From positions 3,900 to 67,899 of the forward strand of contig JAKUCV010000302.1 in NCBI GenBank assembly GCA_028386065.3: a DNA stretch of 64,000 nucleotides, read 5' to 3'. The DNA is from Turnera subulata (Eukaryota; Streptophyta; Magnoliopsida; Malpighiales; Passifloraceae). Within the stretch, counting starts at the first letter, position 1; every line of letters begins with the position of its first letter. The notes beneath the pieces were generated by a model that was not told the DNA's origin, did not search any database, and was given only the letters and a program-made list of their open reading frames with translations. The translations under genes were made by a program, and so were the position numbers. Positions 22,145 through 33,805 of the stretch are shown here, piece by piece.

Positions 22145-22878
22145 AAATCATTTTGCAAAAAAGAACCACCCATAAAGAAGGTTTAAAGTTATGTGGACTA
22201 TTTTAAGTTTTATCTTTGCATAAATCATTTTAAATTCTTATCACAGTTTCAATTTAAATAATTTTTATATTTTGAAATATTTAATCATTTTTTATATTTT
22301 ATACAATTTCTTTAATATTTTTGAGAATTTCTTAAATATCTTATTTTTAATATTACATACTTTTTTTTTTTTTAAATCTCTCCATACTTTAAAGCACGGG
22401 ACTATAAATAATATGTCTTTATGATTATGGGACATAAGTAGTAAGCTTTATAAGTATGGGTACTAACTGTATCATAATCCTAAGTAGTAAGCTTTATAAG
22501 TAAGCTTGAGGTCGAGAGTTCGAGCCTCTCTCACCCCAAAATCATTTTGCAAAAAAGAACCACCCATAAAGAAGGTTTAAAGTTATGTGGACTATTTTAA
22601 GTTTTATCTTTGCATAAATCATTTTAAATTCTTATCACAGTTTCAATTTAAATAATTTTTATATTTTGAAATATTTAATCATTTTTTTATATTTTATACA
22701 ATTTCTTTAATATTTTTGAGAATTTCTTAAATATCTTATTTTTAATATTACATACTTTTTTTTTTTTAAAATCTCTCCATACTTTAAAGCACGGGACTAT
22801 AAATAATATGTCTTTATGATTATGGGACATAAGTAGTAAGCTTTATAAGTATGGGTACTAACTGTATCATAATCCTAA
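22113..22878. repeat. Tandem duplication with breakpoint inside the tRNA-Met gene
   Basis: Copy 1 (22113-22483) and copy 2 (22507-22878) are nearly identical at an offset of 394 bp; the only clear differences are one or two bases in T runs. Copy 2 begins inside the tRNA, so 22507-22538 is a second, isolated tRNA 3' half without box A. The 23 bp between copies (22484-22506) largely repeats sequence found at 22439-22457, as in templated end-joining. Confidence 0.9.
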
Positions 22879-23300
22879 CAAAATCCCTACAACACCCATG
22901 CAAATAATTCTTATTATAAAAAATCTTGCTCAATTCTATGCTACATAATAACATCAACTAACTACTTGTCAGATTTTAATTCCATAGAGGTTACAACTAA
23001 AACAAATATGAGAGAATACAAAGTAATAATACTTTATAAGATTGAGATGCGTACAAAAAATTTCAATTCATGAGCTAATATAGATGCCCAAAGTAAACAA
23101 TACTCTTAGTTTAAGTTGTTTGCTTTTCTTGAGAAATTCACCCATATGAAAATCAACACTATAGTTTACTTGTTTGCTTTCCTTATAATTTCATCCGCGT
23201 CCTAATATGTTCTTTTTGATAAATGATGTAGACCTTCATTAGATATTGTAAATCATACAACATCAGATATTGCAAGATCAAGTATATACGGAGGAGCATC
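22879..23300. other. AT-rich intergenic sequence
   Basis: No exon, RNA gene or terminal repeat was recognised. Confidence 0.4.
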
Positions 23301-23308
23301 CCAACAGA

Positions 23309-23502
23309 CAGGGGCGGATCTAGGAAAAATTTTTTGGGGGGCCAAAATATACTATTTTTTACATTAATAGGGACTGAATTGTATTGTATGTGTAAAAATA
23401 GAAAAAATGAATTAAATAAAATCGTTGCTAGGATTCAAGCCCGGGCCAAACGTGTGTAATTCAAAGAGCCAACCACCAAGCTACACCCTATATCCGCCCC
23501 TG
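23309..23502. mobile_element. hAT MITE (194 bp)
   Basis: The ends are perfect inverted repeats, CAGGGGCGGAT at left and its complement at right. Flanks are 8 bp duplicates with one mismatch, ccaacaga (23301-23308) and ccaacagt (23503-23510). The interior is non-coding. Confidence 0.85.
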
Positions 23503-23510
23503 CCAACAGT

Positions 23511-24740
23511 CCTCGAGATCGGTATTACTTCTTGCCATTAAAGCATCCGCGTGAGCAACCTTCTTGCCATCAATATGTTTATAATATTATAAGTTTCTTC
23601 CAAAATCTCTATTTGGGAATGTACAAAATGAATGATGGATTATAGATTAGTTACAGAACTACTATTAAATTTTTATAGTAAGTTGATATGACGTTTGGAA
23701 TTTGCAAGATATTTTTTATGCGAATATCAGGTTGAAACTCATAAATTTTGTGTAGCAAATTCATATCTAATGATGGAACTACTAACTACATACATGCACT
23801 AAATTTGTGAAGACTCTGGACTTTAAGTGGATGGCTTATGATCATGGCGAATAAAACCATATGATATACATTCTTTATTAAAAAAATGAGCCAATGACCT
23901 AATTTTAAGCAAAATTAGTTCAACCTTAATCAAAATCGCTACAAAAGCTAGATGTAATACCCATTTGAACCAGAAATGGCTTCACTTTTATGAATAGAGT
24001 CACGGGGAGAGATTACTCTATAGTCGGCTCGAATTCTAATATATAACAAAAAGAGGACAAGTATTGACAACAATGATCATGTATCCGATCCAATCTACTG
24101 AGCCAATTAATCAAAAATCGACATTGTTAGACTCATTACGAGGAAGGTCTTCCAAACATTGCATTTTCCATCCATAAAGTAAGATTGAACCCCAAGACCT
24201 TGGCTAAGGGACTGTGGTTTTATTTTACCACTTAGGTCAAACAAATGTTAGTTCATTGCTTTCTATATTAGTTGTTACCGAACCAAACTCTGAACAATTT
24301 CTATTATTAATTGATGTCATAAAACATGATGTGGAGATAATTTTTTGCAAAATTAACTCTGGAGAATATAATCCTATCATATATTATTATGATCACTTTG
24401 CATGGAACTGAATATTATAAAGTCAAAAATAATTTCGATTCATTCTTTTCTTTCTTCAACAATTTAAATTTCTTCATATGCAGAAAGCGATATTAAGATT
24501 TTCCGGACTAGTCAACCTTGCGTTGTTGAAAACTGTTTAAAAAATAATATTAGAGAATCTAAAATAATACAAAATCGCATTTGATCAGATTGAGAGATGC
24601 ACTGTAAAATCTCGATGGATAATAAGATTCAAATTCAATTGTTATGAGTAAAATTTGATTCACTTGCTTACAAGTTAACAATAACCTGAAACTGTTGAGA
24701 GGATCCTGAAACAAAATCAACAATTCTGCAACAGTAAAAG
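23511..24740. other. Intergenic sequence upstream of the beta-xylosidase pseudogene
   Basis: It is AT-rich and non-coding; the short frame at 24214-24411 has no recognisable features. Confidence 0.4.
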
Positions 24741-24822
24741 AGTGATGCTGAAGGTAATTGCATATATAAATGAAACTATCTATGCACTAAAACCGCAGTG
24801 CATGAAACAAAACAATCCAACC

Positions 24823-27498
24823 ATGGCCAAGAACAACAACTCTCTCCTCTTTGTTTATTACTTGGCTATTGCTTTCTTAGTCAACTCAGCTGATGCCAAT
24901 TCTTACTCCACATTAGGCCATGACGATGCCACCCCTAATGGTTCAAATTTCACATTTGTGTGTGATCCTGAGAGGTACTCTAACTTGGGATTGGACATGA
25001 AGACCTTTCCCTTCTGTGACAAGTCACTGCCTTATGATGTTAGAGCAAGTGACTTGGAGTAATACTATATATGTTGATGATCAGGCTGTTTCAACGGAAG
25101 CAAGAGCAATGTACAACCTTGGAAGGGCAGGATTAACATATTGGAGTCCAAACATCAATGTAGTGAGGGATCCTCGATGGGGAAGGGCTATTGAGACTCC
25201 CGGGGAAGATCCATTTGTGGTTGGCAAGTATGCTGCTAACTATGTTAGGGGGTTGCACGATGTTGAGGGAACTGAGAATTCTACAGACTTGAACTCAAGG
25301 CCTTTGAAAGTGTCTTCTTGTTGCAAGCACTATGCTGCTTATGATGTTGACAATTGGAAGGGCGTCGAACGCTATAGCTTTGATGCCAGGGTAACTGTTC
25401 TTAACTAATTTTACCTTTGATTTTTCACAAACCATATTAATATATAACCACATTGTTACTTTTCATTTATTTTTCTTGATTTATTTATGAAGGTAGCAGA
25501 GCAAGATATGGTTGAGACATTCCTAAGGCCTTTCGAAATGTGTGTAAAAGAGGGTGATGTTAGCAGCATTATGTGTTCCTACAATCGTGTTGATGGCATA
25601 CCGACTTGTGCCGATCCAAAGCTCTTGAACCAAACCATCAGAGGAGAATGGGATCTTCATGGGTAATTCCATCAAGAATTTTGTGTTCACAGTATAAATA
25701 TATTTGCCTTACCTTCTTTATCTTTTATCCAGATATATTGTTTCCGATTGTGATTCTATTGAAGTTCTAGTTGATGGACATCACTGGCTTGGGGACACAA
25801 AAGAGGATGCAGTTGCACACACACTAAGGGCAGGCGAGTCGTTCATCGAACTTATCCTTCGCCAAGAATTCTATAACTAATTGTTCATTAAAACTAAAGA
25901 TATGATTTTGTTTTGTTCTTACGTACAGGCTTGGATTTGGACTGTGGTGACTATTACACCTAGTATGTTAGAACCTCTGTGCAGCAAGGAAAGATTAGGG
26001 AGGAAGACATAGATAGGTCACTCAAGTACCTATACGTGGTGCTAATGAGGCTTGGGTTCTTCGATGGAAACCCTCAATACAATTCTCTAGGAAAGAAAGA
26101 CGTGTGCTCTGAAGAAAATATCGAACTAGCCAGAGAAGCAGCGAGGGAGGGAACTGTTCTTCTAAAGAATGTCAATGAAGCTTTGCCGTTGGACTCTAAC
26201 AAGATCAAGACCCTGGCTGTAATTGGACCTCATGCCAATGCTACTGCAGCCATGGTTGGAATTTATGCAGGTAGTAATTTAATGGTAAATTTGAAAAACA
26301 AAATTAGCATTATTAATGTACATGTATCTTCACATTATTGTCATTACCTATAGGTGTGCCTTGCAAAATCATTTCTCCACTTGATGCCCTAACCACATAT
26401 GGAGAAGTGGACTATCAGGTGGGATGCAGTGACACAAAGTGAGTGCAAGGATGGTAGCTTAATATTCCCAGCAACACAAGCAGCAGATAAGGCGGATGTC
26501 ACCATAATCTCAGCCGGGATAGATTTATCCATTGAAGCTGAGAGTTTGGACAGGGACGATCTCCTACTCCCTGGTAACCAGACTCAACTCATTAATCAGG
26601 TGGCCAATGCTGCCAAAGGTCCAGTTGTACTGGTGCTTTTCTCTGCAGGTGGCTTAGACATCTCTTTTGCCAAGAATAATCCTAAAATCGGTGCAATCTT
26701 GTGGGTCGGATACCCGGGAGAGAGAGGTGGTCCGGCAATTGCTGATGTTATCTTTGGCAAATACAACCCAGGTAAGTAGTTATTTTCCTGATGTTATTTT
26801 GCCAAGTATGCATTTTAATAGTCACCTGGGTTGATGATATATATCTTTCGTCAGGTGGAAGACTGCCTCTTACATGGCATGAAGCTAGTTATGTTGACAT
26901 GTTGCCAATGACATCCATGCCACTAAGGCCAGTAGACAGCTTAGGCTATCCGGGTCGAACATACAAATTCTTCACTGGTTCCACAGTTTTTCCTTTTGGC
27001 TACGGCCTCAGCTACACCAAATTCAACTACACATTAAAGCCCGCAGTGAGATCAACACAAATAAAGCTAAACAAGTTTCAACACTGCTATGGCATCAAAT
27101 ATGAAAATGACTCTTACAATCCTCCATGCCCATCAGTCCGAATAGATGACCTGGACTGCAAGGAAAAGATTGAGTTTGAAGTTGAAGTTCAAAACACAGG
27201 TTCTAAGGATGGGAGTGAGGTTGTAATTGCTTATTCTAAGCCCCCACAAGGGATTCTTGCAACTCATATCAAGCAAGTCAATGGTTTCCAGAGAGTTTTT
27301 GTTCCGGCTGGTGGTTCGAAAAATGCTAGGTTTGTGCTTAACCTTTGCAACAGTTTGCGTATTGTAGATTACAATGCCTACACTGTTCTGCCATCAGGAG
27401 GTCACACTATCACCATTGGAGATGACATTGTTTCGTTCCCGTTACATGTAAATTTTAGTAGCTACACTACATATATTGTAAGTTGTTGCTCATTATGA
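24823..27498 (+). pseudogene. GH3 beta-D-xylosidase (BXL5-like), broken
   Basis: The start at 24823 ('MAKNNN') gives a signal peptide (to about residue 26) for this secreted cell-wall glycosidase. GH3 blocks follow in order: '[13 protein letters not shown]', '[10 protein letters not shown]', '[16 protein letters not shown]', '[16 protein letters not shown]', '[16 protein letters not shown]', the nucleophile block 'YIVSDCDS' (about 25735), 'LMRLGFFDGNP', 'VLLKNVNEALPL', '[16 protein letters not shown]' and the fibronectin-like C-terminus to 27498. Introns with GT-AG ends lie near 25392-25492, 25662-25732, 26270-26353 and 26771-26854. Three faults mark a pseudogene. About 100-130 residues are missing between 25062 and 25080; a TAG interrupts 'DCGDYYT' at about 25962; and a 4 bp insertion near 26440 shifts the frame. 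The C-terminal style matches BXL5-type xylosidases. Confidence 0.9.
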
Positions 27499-28165
27499 GT
27501 ACATTCAATAAAAATTAAATTCAGCCTGCCATCTATTAAGTTAATTTGCAATATGTTTGTCCTTAATTGCATTAACTACCAATGATTAGGTGTTTTTGCT
27601 AGGAAAAGGGTATACGCGTCATCTTGTAAGGTGGGATAGTTGCATTAACTACCAATGATTAGGTGTTTTTGCTTGGAAAAGGGTATACGCGTCATCCTTG
27701 TAAGTAATACAATTTTCATACCACAACTATCACAAACCTGATCATATTATTTAATTGCAAAAGGATGCAAAAGAGGTGGAAGAAGAATAATAATATGCAA
27801 GTGAATAGAGTACCATACTGAAAAAGATTTTACCCAACAGAATACCATAGGGAAGGTAATCAATAAATAAAGACATGGGTTCTTTTCTCCTCTCCAATCC
27901 TCTCTCTCCATCGTCGTTGAACTTTCATTTTCTTCAATAGTTTGTACTTTTATTTTTTATATATCTCTCCTATTTTGTGGTTGTATTATTGTATAAACTA
28001 TAAAACCATCCCCAAATAAGAAAAAAAAAAAAAGAAGTCTTCTCAACAAAAGCTAAACAATACTTTGATCAACTTCCTATCTTATTGTTGAAGCACATAA
28101 TATGGTAGCCGGACGAAAGACTTTACGGAATCTGAGCTCCAACCTCATCAAGTTTTTTTTTTTTA
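27499..28165. other. Intergenic; short tandem duplication at 27567-27703
   Basis: A unit of about 63 bp beginning 'ttgcattaactaccaatg' occurs at 27567 and again at 27640 (offset 73 bp) with few differences. The rest is AT-rich without coding signs. Confidence 0.6.
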
Positions 28166-28547
28166 TATATTAGAAGAGTATCCCAGTCATGCATGTGGTA
28201 ACAAGAAAAGAAAAAGGCTTCATGGAAGGCAATAAATCATCCAATCTAATGGAAGAAAGTGGTTGCTCTAATGGAGGCCGCCTAGGTATGAGTTCCAAAG
28301 AAACTTGTCTCATTGTGGGCCGAGAAATGGGATTGACATTCAAGCAAGCAAGTCCTATTCTTGTAATGCAAGCAAAACCATTTGCAACTATATTTCTAGG
28401 TGGTGGAATGCGCTGATCTAGCAATTCCATCAGTAGTGCTGGTCGATTCACAGATAAAGGTGGAGACGATGATGAAGATGGCAATGATGAGGACGGTGGC
28501 GACGAAAGAGATGATATCAATTCTTCAGGATGCTTCCCCATTATTAT

Positions 28548-29775
28548 TAGGGGTGAGCAGGGTACAGTCTTCGTACCAAATACCAGTTTCGGAACGGAGC
28601 TCCAAATATTTCGGTTCTTATCTTACGGTACTCCATTCTATTTTTAATTTTCGGAGCTCCATAATTCTCAGAGACCATAATTTCGGTACGGATTTCGGAT
28701 CTCCACAGAACATCATTTTTCGGACTTTCGGAGCGGATCTTATGGATTTTCGGAATTTTCATAAAACCATAGTTGGAAAAATAATGAAAAAACTAAACCA
28801 AATATGCAAATAACATACATGAATTTCATACCGAATTAGAGAAATATGAGAATTCAACAATAAAATATACATAAAAAAAAGACTCCTCGATAATGAATTC
28901 AGAATAACTTATAATCATTATATATTCACCAAATAATAGAAGAGTAAGTCATTATGTAAAATTATTTTAATACACATAATATATTACTATTACCAATCTT
29001 ATACTCTTAGTTTCTTAGTTTTGGGATTTTTTCTTCTTTACTTTCTTTACCTATTAGCTTGATAAATAAGTAATCGAGTAATCATACCTTATGTACTACC
29101 TTATGTACTCTTGTAACACTCTAAATTCTAAATTATATTTTTATGTGCCTATTAACTAGTTAGCAATTTTCTATAAGCTCAGTTGAAACCATGTCCTTTT
29201 TTACAAAACAACAATAAACCATGCGCTTGCAACTTATACACTTCTATTTATAAAATTTAAAAAATTATTTTATGACATTATTATTATAAAAAATTATTTA
29301 ATGCATTTGTATAAAAATCGTACAATATTTTATATATATTTTAAAATTTTTATATGATAACCATATATACTTATTTGGTACTCAAAAGAACATTTATTAA
29401 ATCATGGCATAATTTATATTTAAAAGTAAAGTGCAAAAATTATTAAGTAATTTGTTATGAAAATAAAATAAGAGCTAAAAATATCAAGTTTATTACATAC
29501 TTTTATTTTCCCTCCAATTTTGATTGTAAAGAATTTGAAATTTGGTTGGGCTCCAGGTTTCCAATTTTTTTTGGCACTACCTGTTCACACTATTTTGTTC
29601 GGATCTTGGAGCTCCACGGATTTTTAGAATAAAACTCCATTCCGTTCCATTTCTCATCAAACAGTTTGGATTCCATTCCGTTTCGTTACGGAACAGTTCA
29701 TATTTCCTCTTTTCGGTACGGATTCATTCGGATTCAGTACGGATTTCGAATTTTCGAATTTTTTGCTCACCCCTA
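28548..29775. mobile_element. Non-autonomous hAT element in the kinase exon
   Basis: The 1228 bp element has perfect 12 bp ends TAGGGGTGAGCA and their complement, with an exact 8 bp duplication attattat (28540-28547 and 29776-29783). It interrupts the RLK kinase between codons of 'EII' and 'MGKHPEEL'. Subterminal regions repeat 'ttcggagctcc' and 'ggtacggatttcgg' motifs; the centre is AT-rich and non-coding. The ends resemble those of the full hAT at 10637 (one base different), but subterminal motifs differ, so it is a separate family. Confidence 0.92.
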
Positions 29776-29944
29776 ATTATTATTTCCCGTGTTACCACTC
29801 CGAAAATGTATACATCAGATTTCTCATTTACTTTTCATTGTGTAAGCTTTCTCTACAAAAATAAAAAATTGTTAGTGCTTAACTTTTAATTAGGAATACG
29901 GAGTTATTTACAATGAAAGTAGTAGAAATTATCATAAGCTAAAC

Positions 29945-30698
29945 TAGGGGTGAGCAAAAAAACCGTGCCGATTGTGCCGTGCCGATACCGACCGAATACC
30001 GACGGTATCGGCACAGAAATCGCAGGGTTTTAGAGCCACCCCATCCGATTATGCCGAGCCGATAAGCCCCGCGACTCTTCTCTGCATGAGGCGTGCGATA
30101 CCGTCGGTTAATGGTATTGTCGATACCGACATCACCCCTCTCCATGCCTATCCTTTCTTTCCTCCTCTCTCACGCCGCCGCCACGAGTAGTGATGCCTCT
30201 CCTCCAGCGTGCCTCTCAGCCTGGCAGCTCAATTGCATTGACAGCAGGCAGCGGTTGTAGCCTTAGATCCCGTCAGATCTACCCCTGATGCAAAGTCAAG
30301 CAAACACTCTGATGCAAAGCGTGGTGATGGCGATGGCTGTAGACGGTGGCTTTCTTGCTCCGGCAACCTCTTCTTTTCGTTGAACCCGGCCTTGACAAGG
30401 GTCACAGCAACAGATCCAGGCGGTGGCACACCCGGCGCTGCCTTCCTTCATGTGCGTCTCGAGTCGTATCGAGGTAAGTATCAAACTCCACTGTCACCAA
30501 CTACCCGTGACTCACGACGCAACTGCTATCGGAAGAACCAAATTCCGACCGTACCGAGTTCAGTACTCATCGGCATAGTGCCGATCGGCATAGAGAGCAT
30601 AGCGGCACGACATCGGTCGGAAAAAAGGGGTGTCGGAAAAGTCATACCGACCCCTTATCGGCACGGCATGTGCCGAACTGACCTTTTGCTCTCCCCTA
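29945..30698. mobile_element. Non-autonomous derivative of the 10637-14499 hAT family
   Basis: The 754 bp element lies in an RLK intron with an exact 8 bp duplication agctaaac (29937-29944 and 30699-30706). Its right about 130 bp is nearly identical to the right end of the full hAT (14366-14499), including paired 'atcggcatag' motifs. The left end carries the same 'ccgataccgacc' motifs. The middle (about 30140-30475) is GC-richer, unrelated to the transposase, and ends at a donor-like 'gaggtaagt', as if a gene's leader or first exon had been captured. No product is recognisable. Confidence 0.92.
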
Positions 30699-31289
30699 AG
30701 CTAAACATCCTAAGGATTGTGTATGAACAAATCTTGTCGGAAGACTCACACACTATAACCAACCAGGTGCACGGCCCAGGTCGGATTCAGTTTTGTTAGG
30801 GTAAAGCACTTGAGACGGAAATAAAAAAATCCTAAGAATTACAATATGCATGTAAATTATATAGTTAGGACTCTGAAGAGAAATATATATGTATCACCTG
30901 GTGCTGCATATCCAAATGTACCAGCAAGTGAGGTCCAGTGGGATGAATCAGACATCAAGAGCTTAACAGTGCCAAAATCAGATAGATGTGCTTCCCATTT
31001 TCTGTCCAGGAGAATGTTACTGCTTGACGCATCTTTATGAACTGGAGGAGAACAATCATGGTGTAGATAGTATAAAGCACTTGGCCAGCCCCTTAACAGT
31101 ATTTAATTAATCTCTTGGTCCAATCTAATTCCGTTGCTTGTTCCTCGTTGGTCAAAACCACCCTTAAACTTCCTTTCTCTATGTACTCATAAACCAAGAA
31201 AGAGTGCTTTGGATGTGGACAAAAACCATAGAGCTTGCACACTGTTCCATGTCCTCCTTCCCCAGTACTTTGAGTCAAAACTGTTGGAA

Positions 31290-31758
31290 TTGATCAAGCT
31301 TTATTGGAACATGTGTGGTCTGCTGGAAAATGACAGCAGCAACAAAGTGGAAAGTGAGCATGCTTACTTTTGTTTTTGCATGCGTGTAGTATTAAAAGAT
31401 GTAATGTTTTGCTATCTATGTTTTTGAGATGCTAAAACCACGTTTTGTGATCTGCTTGTACAAGTTGAGTGGTCTAGTGGTGCAACATGCGTGGCATACG
31501 CACACAAGTGCCTATATATATTGCCTATGTTAATTGATTTAAACAAGTGAAATGGAAATGGGAATTGTTTCTGAACTTCTTTCACTTCATTGCAAGTTCT
31601 GTTGACTTGCTCTAATATAGTTAAACACAAAATTTTGAGTGATTAAAAATCAGAAAAACCTTGACTGCACCAGCAGCAGTGTTCATATCGTGTTCTTGCA
31701 ATTCTGGAAAAATTTCTAGAATTCATTTAGGTGAGGTTTTTCCCGCCACGCAAAACCA
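31290..31758. other. RLK intron region, no separate gene
   Basis: This lies between the juxtamembrane exon and the kinase exon of the RLK pseudogene. The plus-strand frames at 31134-31427 and 31661-31885 are shadows of the antisense exons or chance. Confidence 0.5.
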
Positions 31759-32285
31759 TCAAAAACCCTCAGTGACCTCCATTATGTTTTCATACAACAG
31801 CTTCCCATCGTGTCCTAGTAGTGTGAGCAAATCTATGTGCTCTGCAGCCACTGCTTGTTGTTGTTTCCTTCTACCTCTTACATAAGTAAGAAAGGCGCAT
31901 CCCTGGATAGAAAAAAGCAAAAGTAAGCATCCGATGACTGTGATTGCAATCACCATTTTTGTTTTCTGAGCCATCAGTTTGCTGCTTTTAGTTGTGTAAC
32001 ATGGTCTTAGGCCACTCATTTCGCCACAGAGACCACTGTTGTTTCTGTACTCATTAAATGATGTCTTTTGAAAGGCCTTACAGTTGGGAAGAGGGCCCTC
32101 TAACTCATTGTAAGATATATTAATGGATGTCAAGCTTGATAACCGATCGAAGGTTGCTAGAATAAGACCAGAGAGGTTGTTGGAATAAGACCAGAGAGGT
32201 TGTTATGAGAAAAATTCAACATTTCTATAACTCAGCAAACCAAGTTTTGATGGTATCTCCCCAGCTAGCAAATTGTGGCTAAGAT

Positions 32286-33028
32286 TAAGGTGGCAAAATG
32301 GGTTGGGTACCCAATAAGTCACTCTCATTAGGAACCATCATAAATGGGTCTTTTGGGTATAAATTGATTAGTACAAAATTAATTGGGTCTTAATGGATTC
32401 ATAAATGGGTCTTTTGGGTATAAATGGATTAGTACAAAATTAATTGGGTCTTAATGGATAAAATATACTCATTTAACCCATTTAATCATGGGTGTTTGTG
32501 GGTTGGATAATGGATATCCATGATATCCAAATATTTATAATCTAATTCTATTTTGGGCCAAATTGGGCCTGATCAGGCCCCAACCTTGGTGTGCCTAGTT
32601 GGGCCCATCTCGGTCAACCAACGGGCCTAATCGGGCCCCGAAGGGGCTGAGTTGGGCCGAATTTGGGCCCAAATGGGCCAAGTTGGGCTAATCCATGCGG
32701 GCCTAATTGGGCCCTGTGGGCCAGGTTAAGCCTGGCCATGTCCATCCCTTTCGTACTTAATTTTGCTTATTTGGTTTGTCTCGGGTTAATATGAGCTAGC
32801 TCGGATTAATATTTAAAACGATAAAAATATTAAAACACAAATTTTAAAAAATTAATATTAAAATTAAATAGGTAGATGGGTATGAACTATATTAAATGAT
32901 TAAATATGGATATGGTTATCCATTTAAATTTTTTGATGGGTCATAAATAGATAAATGCGTATAAATGCGTATGAATCATTTATGTCTCAACCCATAGATA
33001 CCCATGGATAACTATTTTGCCACCACTA
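32286..33028. mobile_element. Non-autonomous hAT element in the LRR coding region
   Basis: The 743 bp element shares ends and interior style with 21145-21771. It starts TAAGGTGGCAAAAT and ends with the complement of TAGTGGTGGCAAAAT. The exact 8 bp duplication gctaagat lies at 32278-32285 and 33029-33036. A short internal tandem repeat (about 32335 and 32400, 'ataaatgggtcttttggg') is present. It splits two LRR units of the receptor-kinase pseudogene. Confidence 0.9.
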
Positions 33029-33285
33029 GCTAAGATCAAGGTATCTGAGCAGATGAAGGTGTCCAAACTCTAGAGGAGTTCTCTCTACAAACTTATTATG
33101 ACTGAGATTCATATATGACAACCTCAAGCACTCTCCAAGCTCTTTAGTAATTGGTCCACTGAGATTATTTTATGCTAAATTGAGGTATTCAAGGCTTGAC
33201 AACAATTTGAACTCAGGGGAATGGTACCTGAAAGTTGGTTACTATTGAGAGAAAGGTTAAACAACAGATTCAAGTTCCCTAACTC

Positions 33286-33805
33286 AGTGTATATATATAA
33301 TTATCGTCATTATAATTATTATTATCATTATACCGTTAATATAATCTGATTATTTAAATATATGTATGCAAACAAACTGGCCAGCCTAGATGCAAGTATA
33401 TGAGTAGGCCATTTGGCCCAGCTAGTACAAAGCTTGGCCAAGCACTCAGGCCCACTCGACAGACCAAGTTCAGGCCATCAGCCCAGCTCGCAACCGGCGA
33501 GTCAACTCACCAATCGACTCGGCGAGACTGGACAACGCAAGGTGACGGCTGGGGGCGGCGGTGCGACGCGAGGAGGAAGATGAACGGTGCGAGCTTCTTG
33601 AGGCGGCATGGAGCGCGGCTGCAGACGTGGTGAAGGTGACGAGGAAGCACGACTCACTGCTCGTTTTGGCTCGGCGTCGTCGTTGGGTGGAGGGGCGCGG
33701 CAAGGAAGAGAGGGTGGAGGAAGGAGGGCGACGGCGTGGCAGCGTGTGCGATGGATGAGGGAGTGATGATGGTGGTAGTGATGTGCGTGGTGGTCCGGTG
33801 GTAGA
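33286..33805. repeat. GC-rich low-complexity block similar to 3780-4500
   Basis: From about 33396 the sequence repeats 'ggccca' motifs and then becomes Arg/Gly-rich and open in several frames on both strands, like the block at 3780-4500. No domain is recognisable. Probably remnants of one repeat family. Confidence 0.4.

Larger units (their letters stand above)
28170..33285 (-). pseudogene. LRR receptor-like kinase (MIK2-like class), broken by transposons and deletions
   Basis: Read on the minus strand, LRR repeats come first (33285-33029 and 32285-32134, e.g. 'LDLS' and 'YMNLSHNKF'). They are followed by the last LRR cap, membrane segment and juxtamembrane region (32133-31759; 'NNSGLCGEMSGLRPC', 'MVIAITVIGCLLLLFSI'). 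The kinase begins with 'GEGGHGTV', fused directly to 'KLYGFCPHPKHSFLVYEY' (31278-31093), so about 60 residues with the ATP-binding Lys and helix C are gone. Then come 'YLHHDCSPP', an altered catalytic loop ('VHKD'), 'SDFGTVK' and 'GTFGYAAP' to 30898, with a donor at 30897. The next exon (about 29830-29784, 'SDVYIFGVVT') has a base insertion and is cut by a hAT element. The tail is at 28547-28170 ('MGKHPEELISSL', 'SRPTMRQVS'). An in-frame stop lies in the LRRs and the frame shifts near 31090. It is not functional. Confidence 0.88.

Noticed and set aside
30380..30799. 139-codon frame in the small hAT derivative
   Set aside because: Runs across the captured segment into the hAT terminal region; no protein family recognised and the end is transposon sequence.
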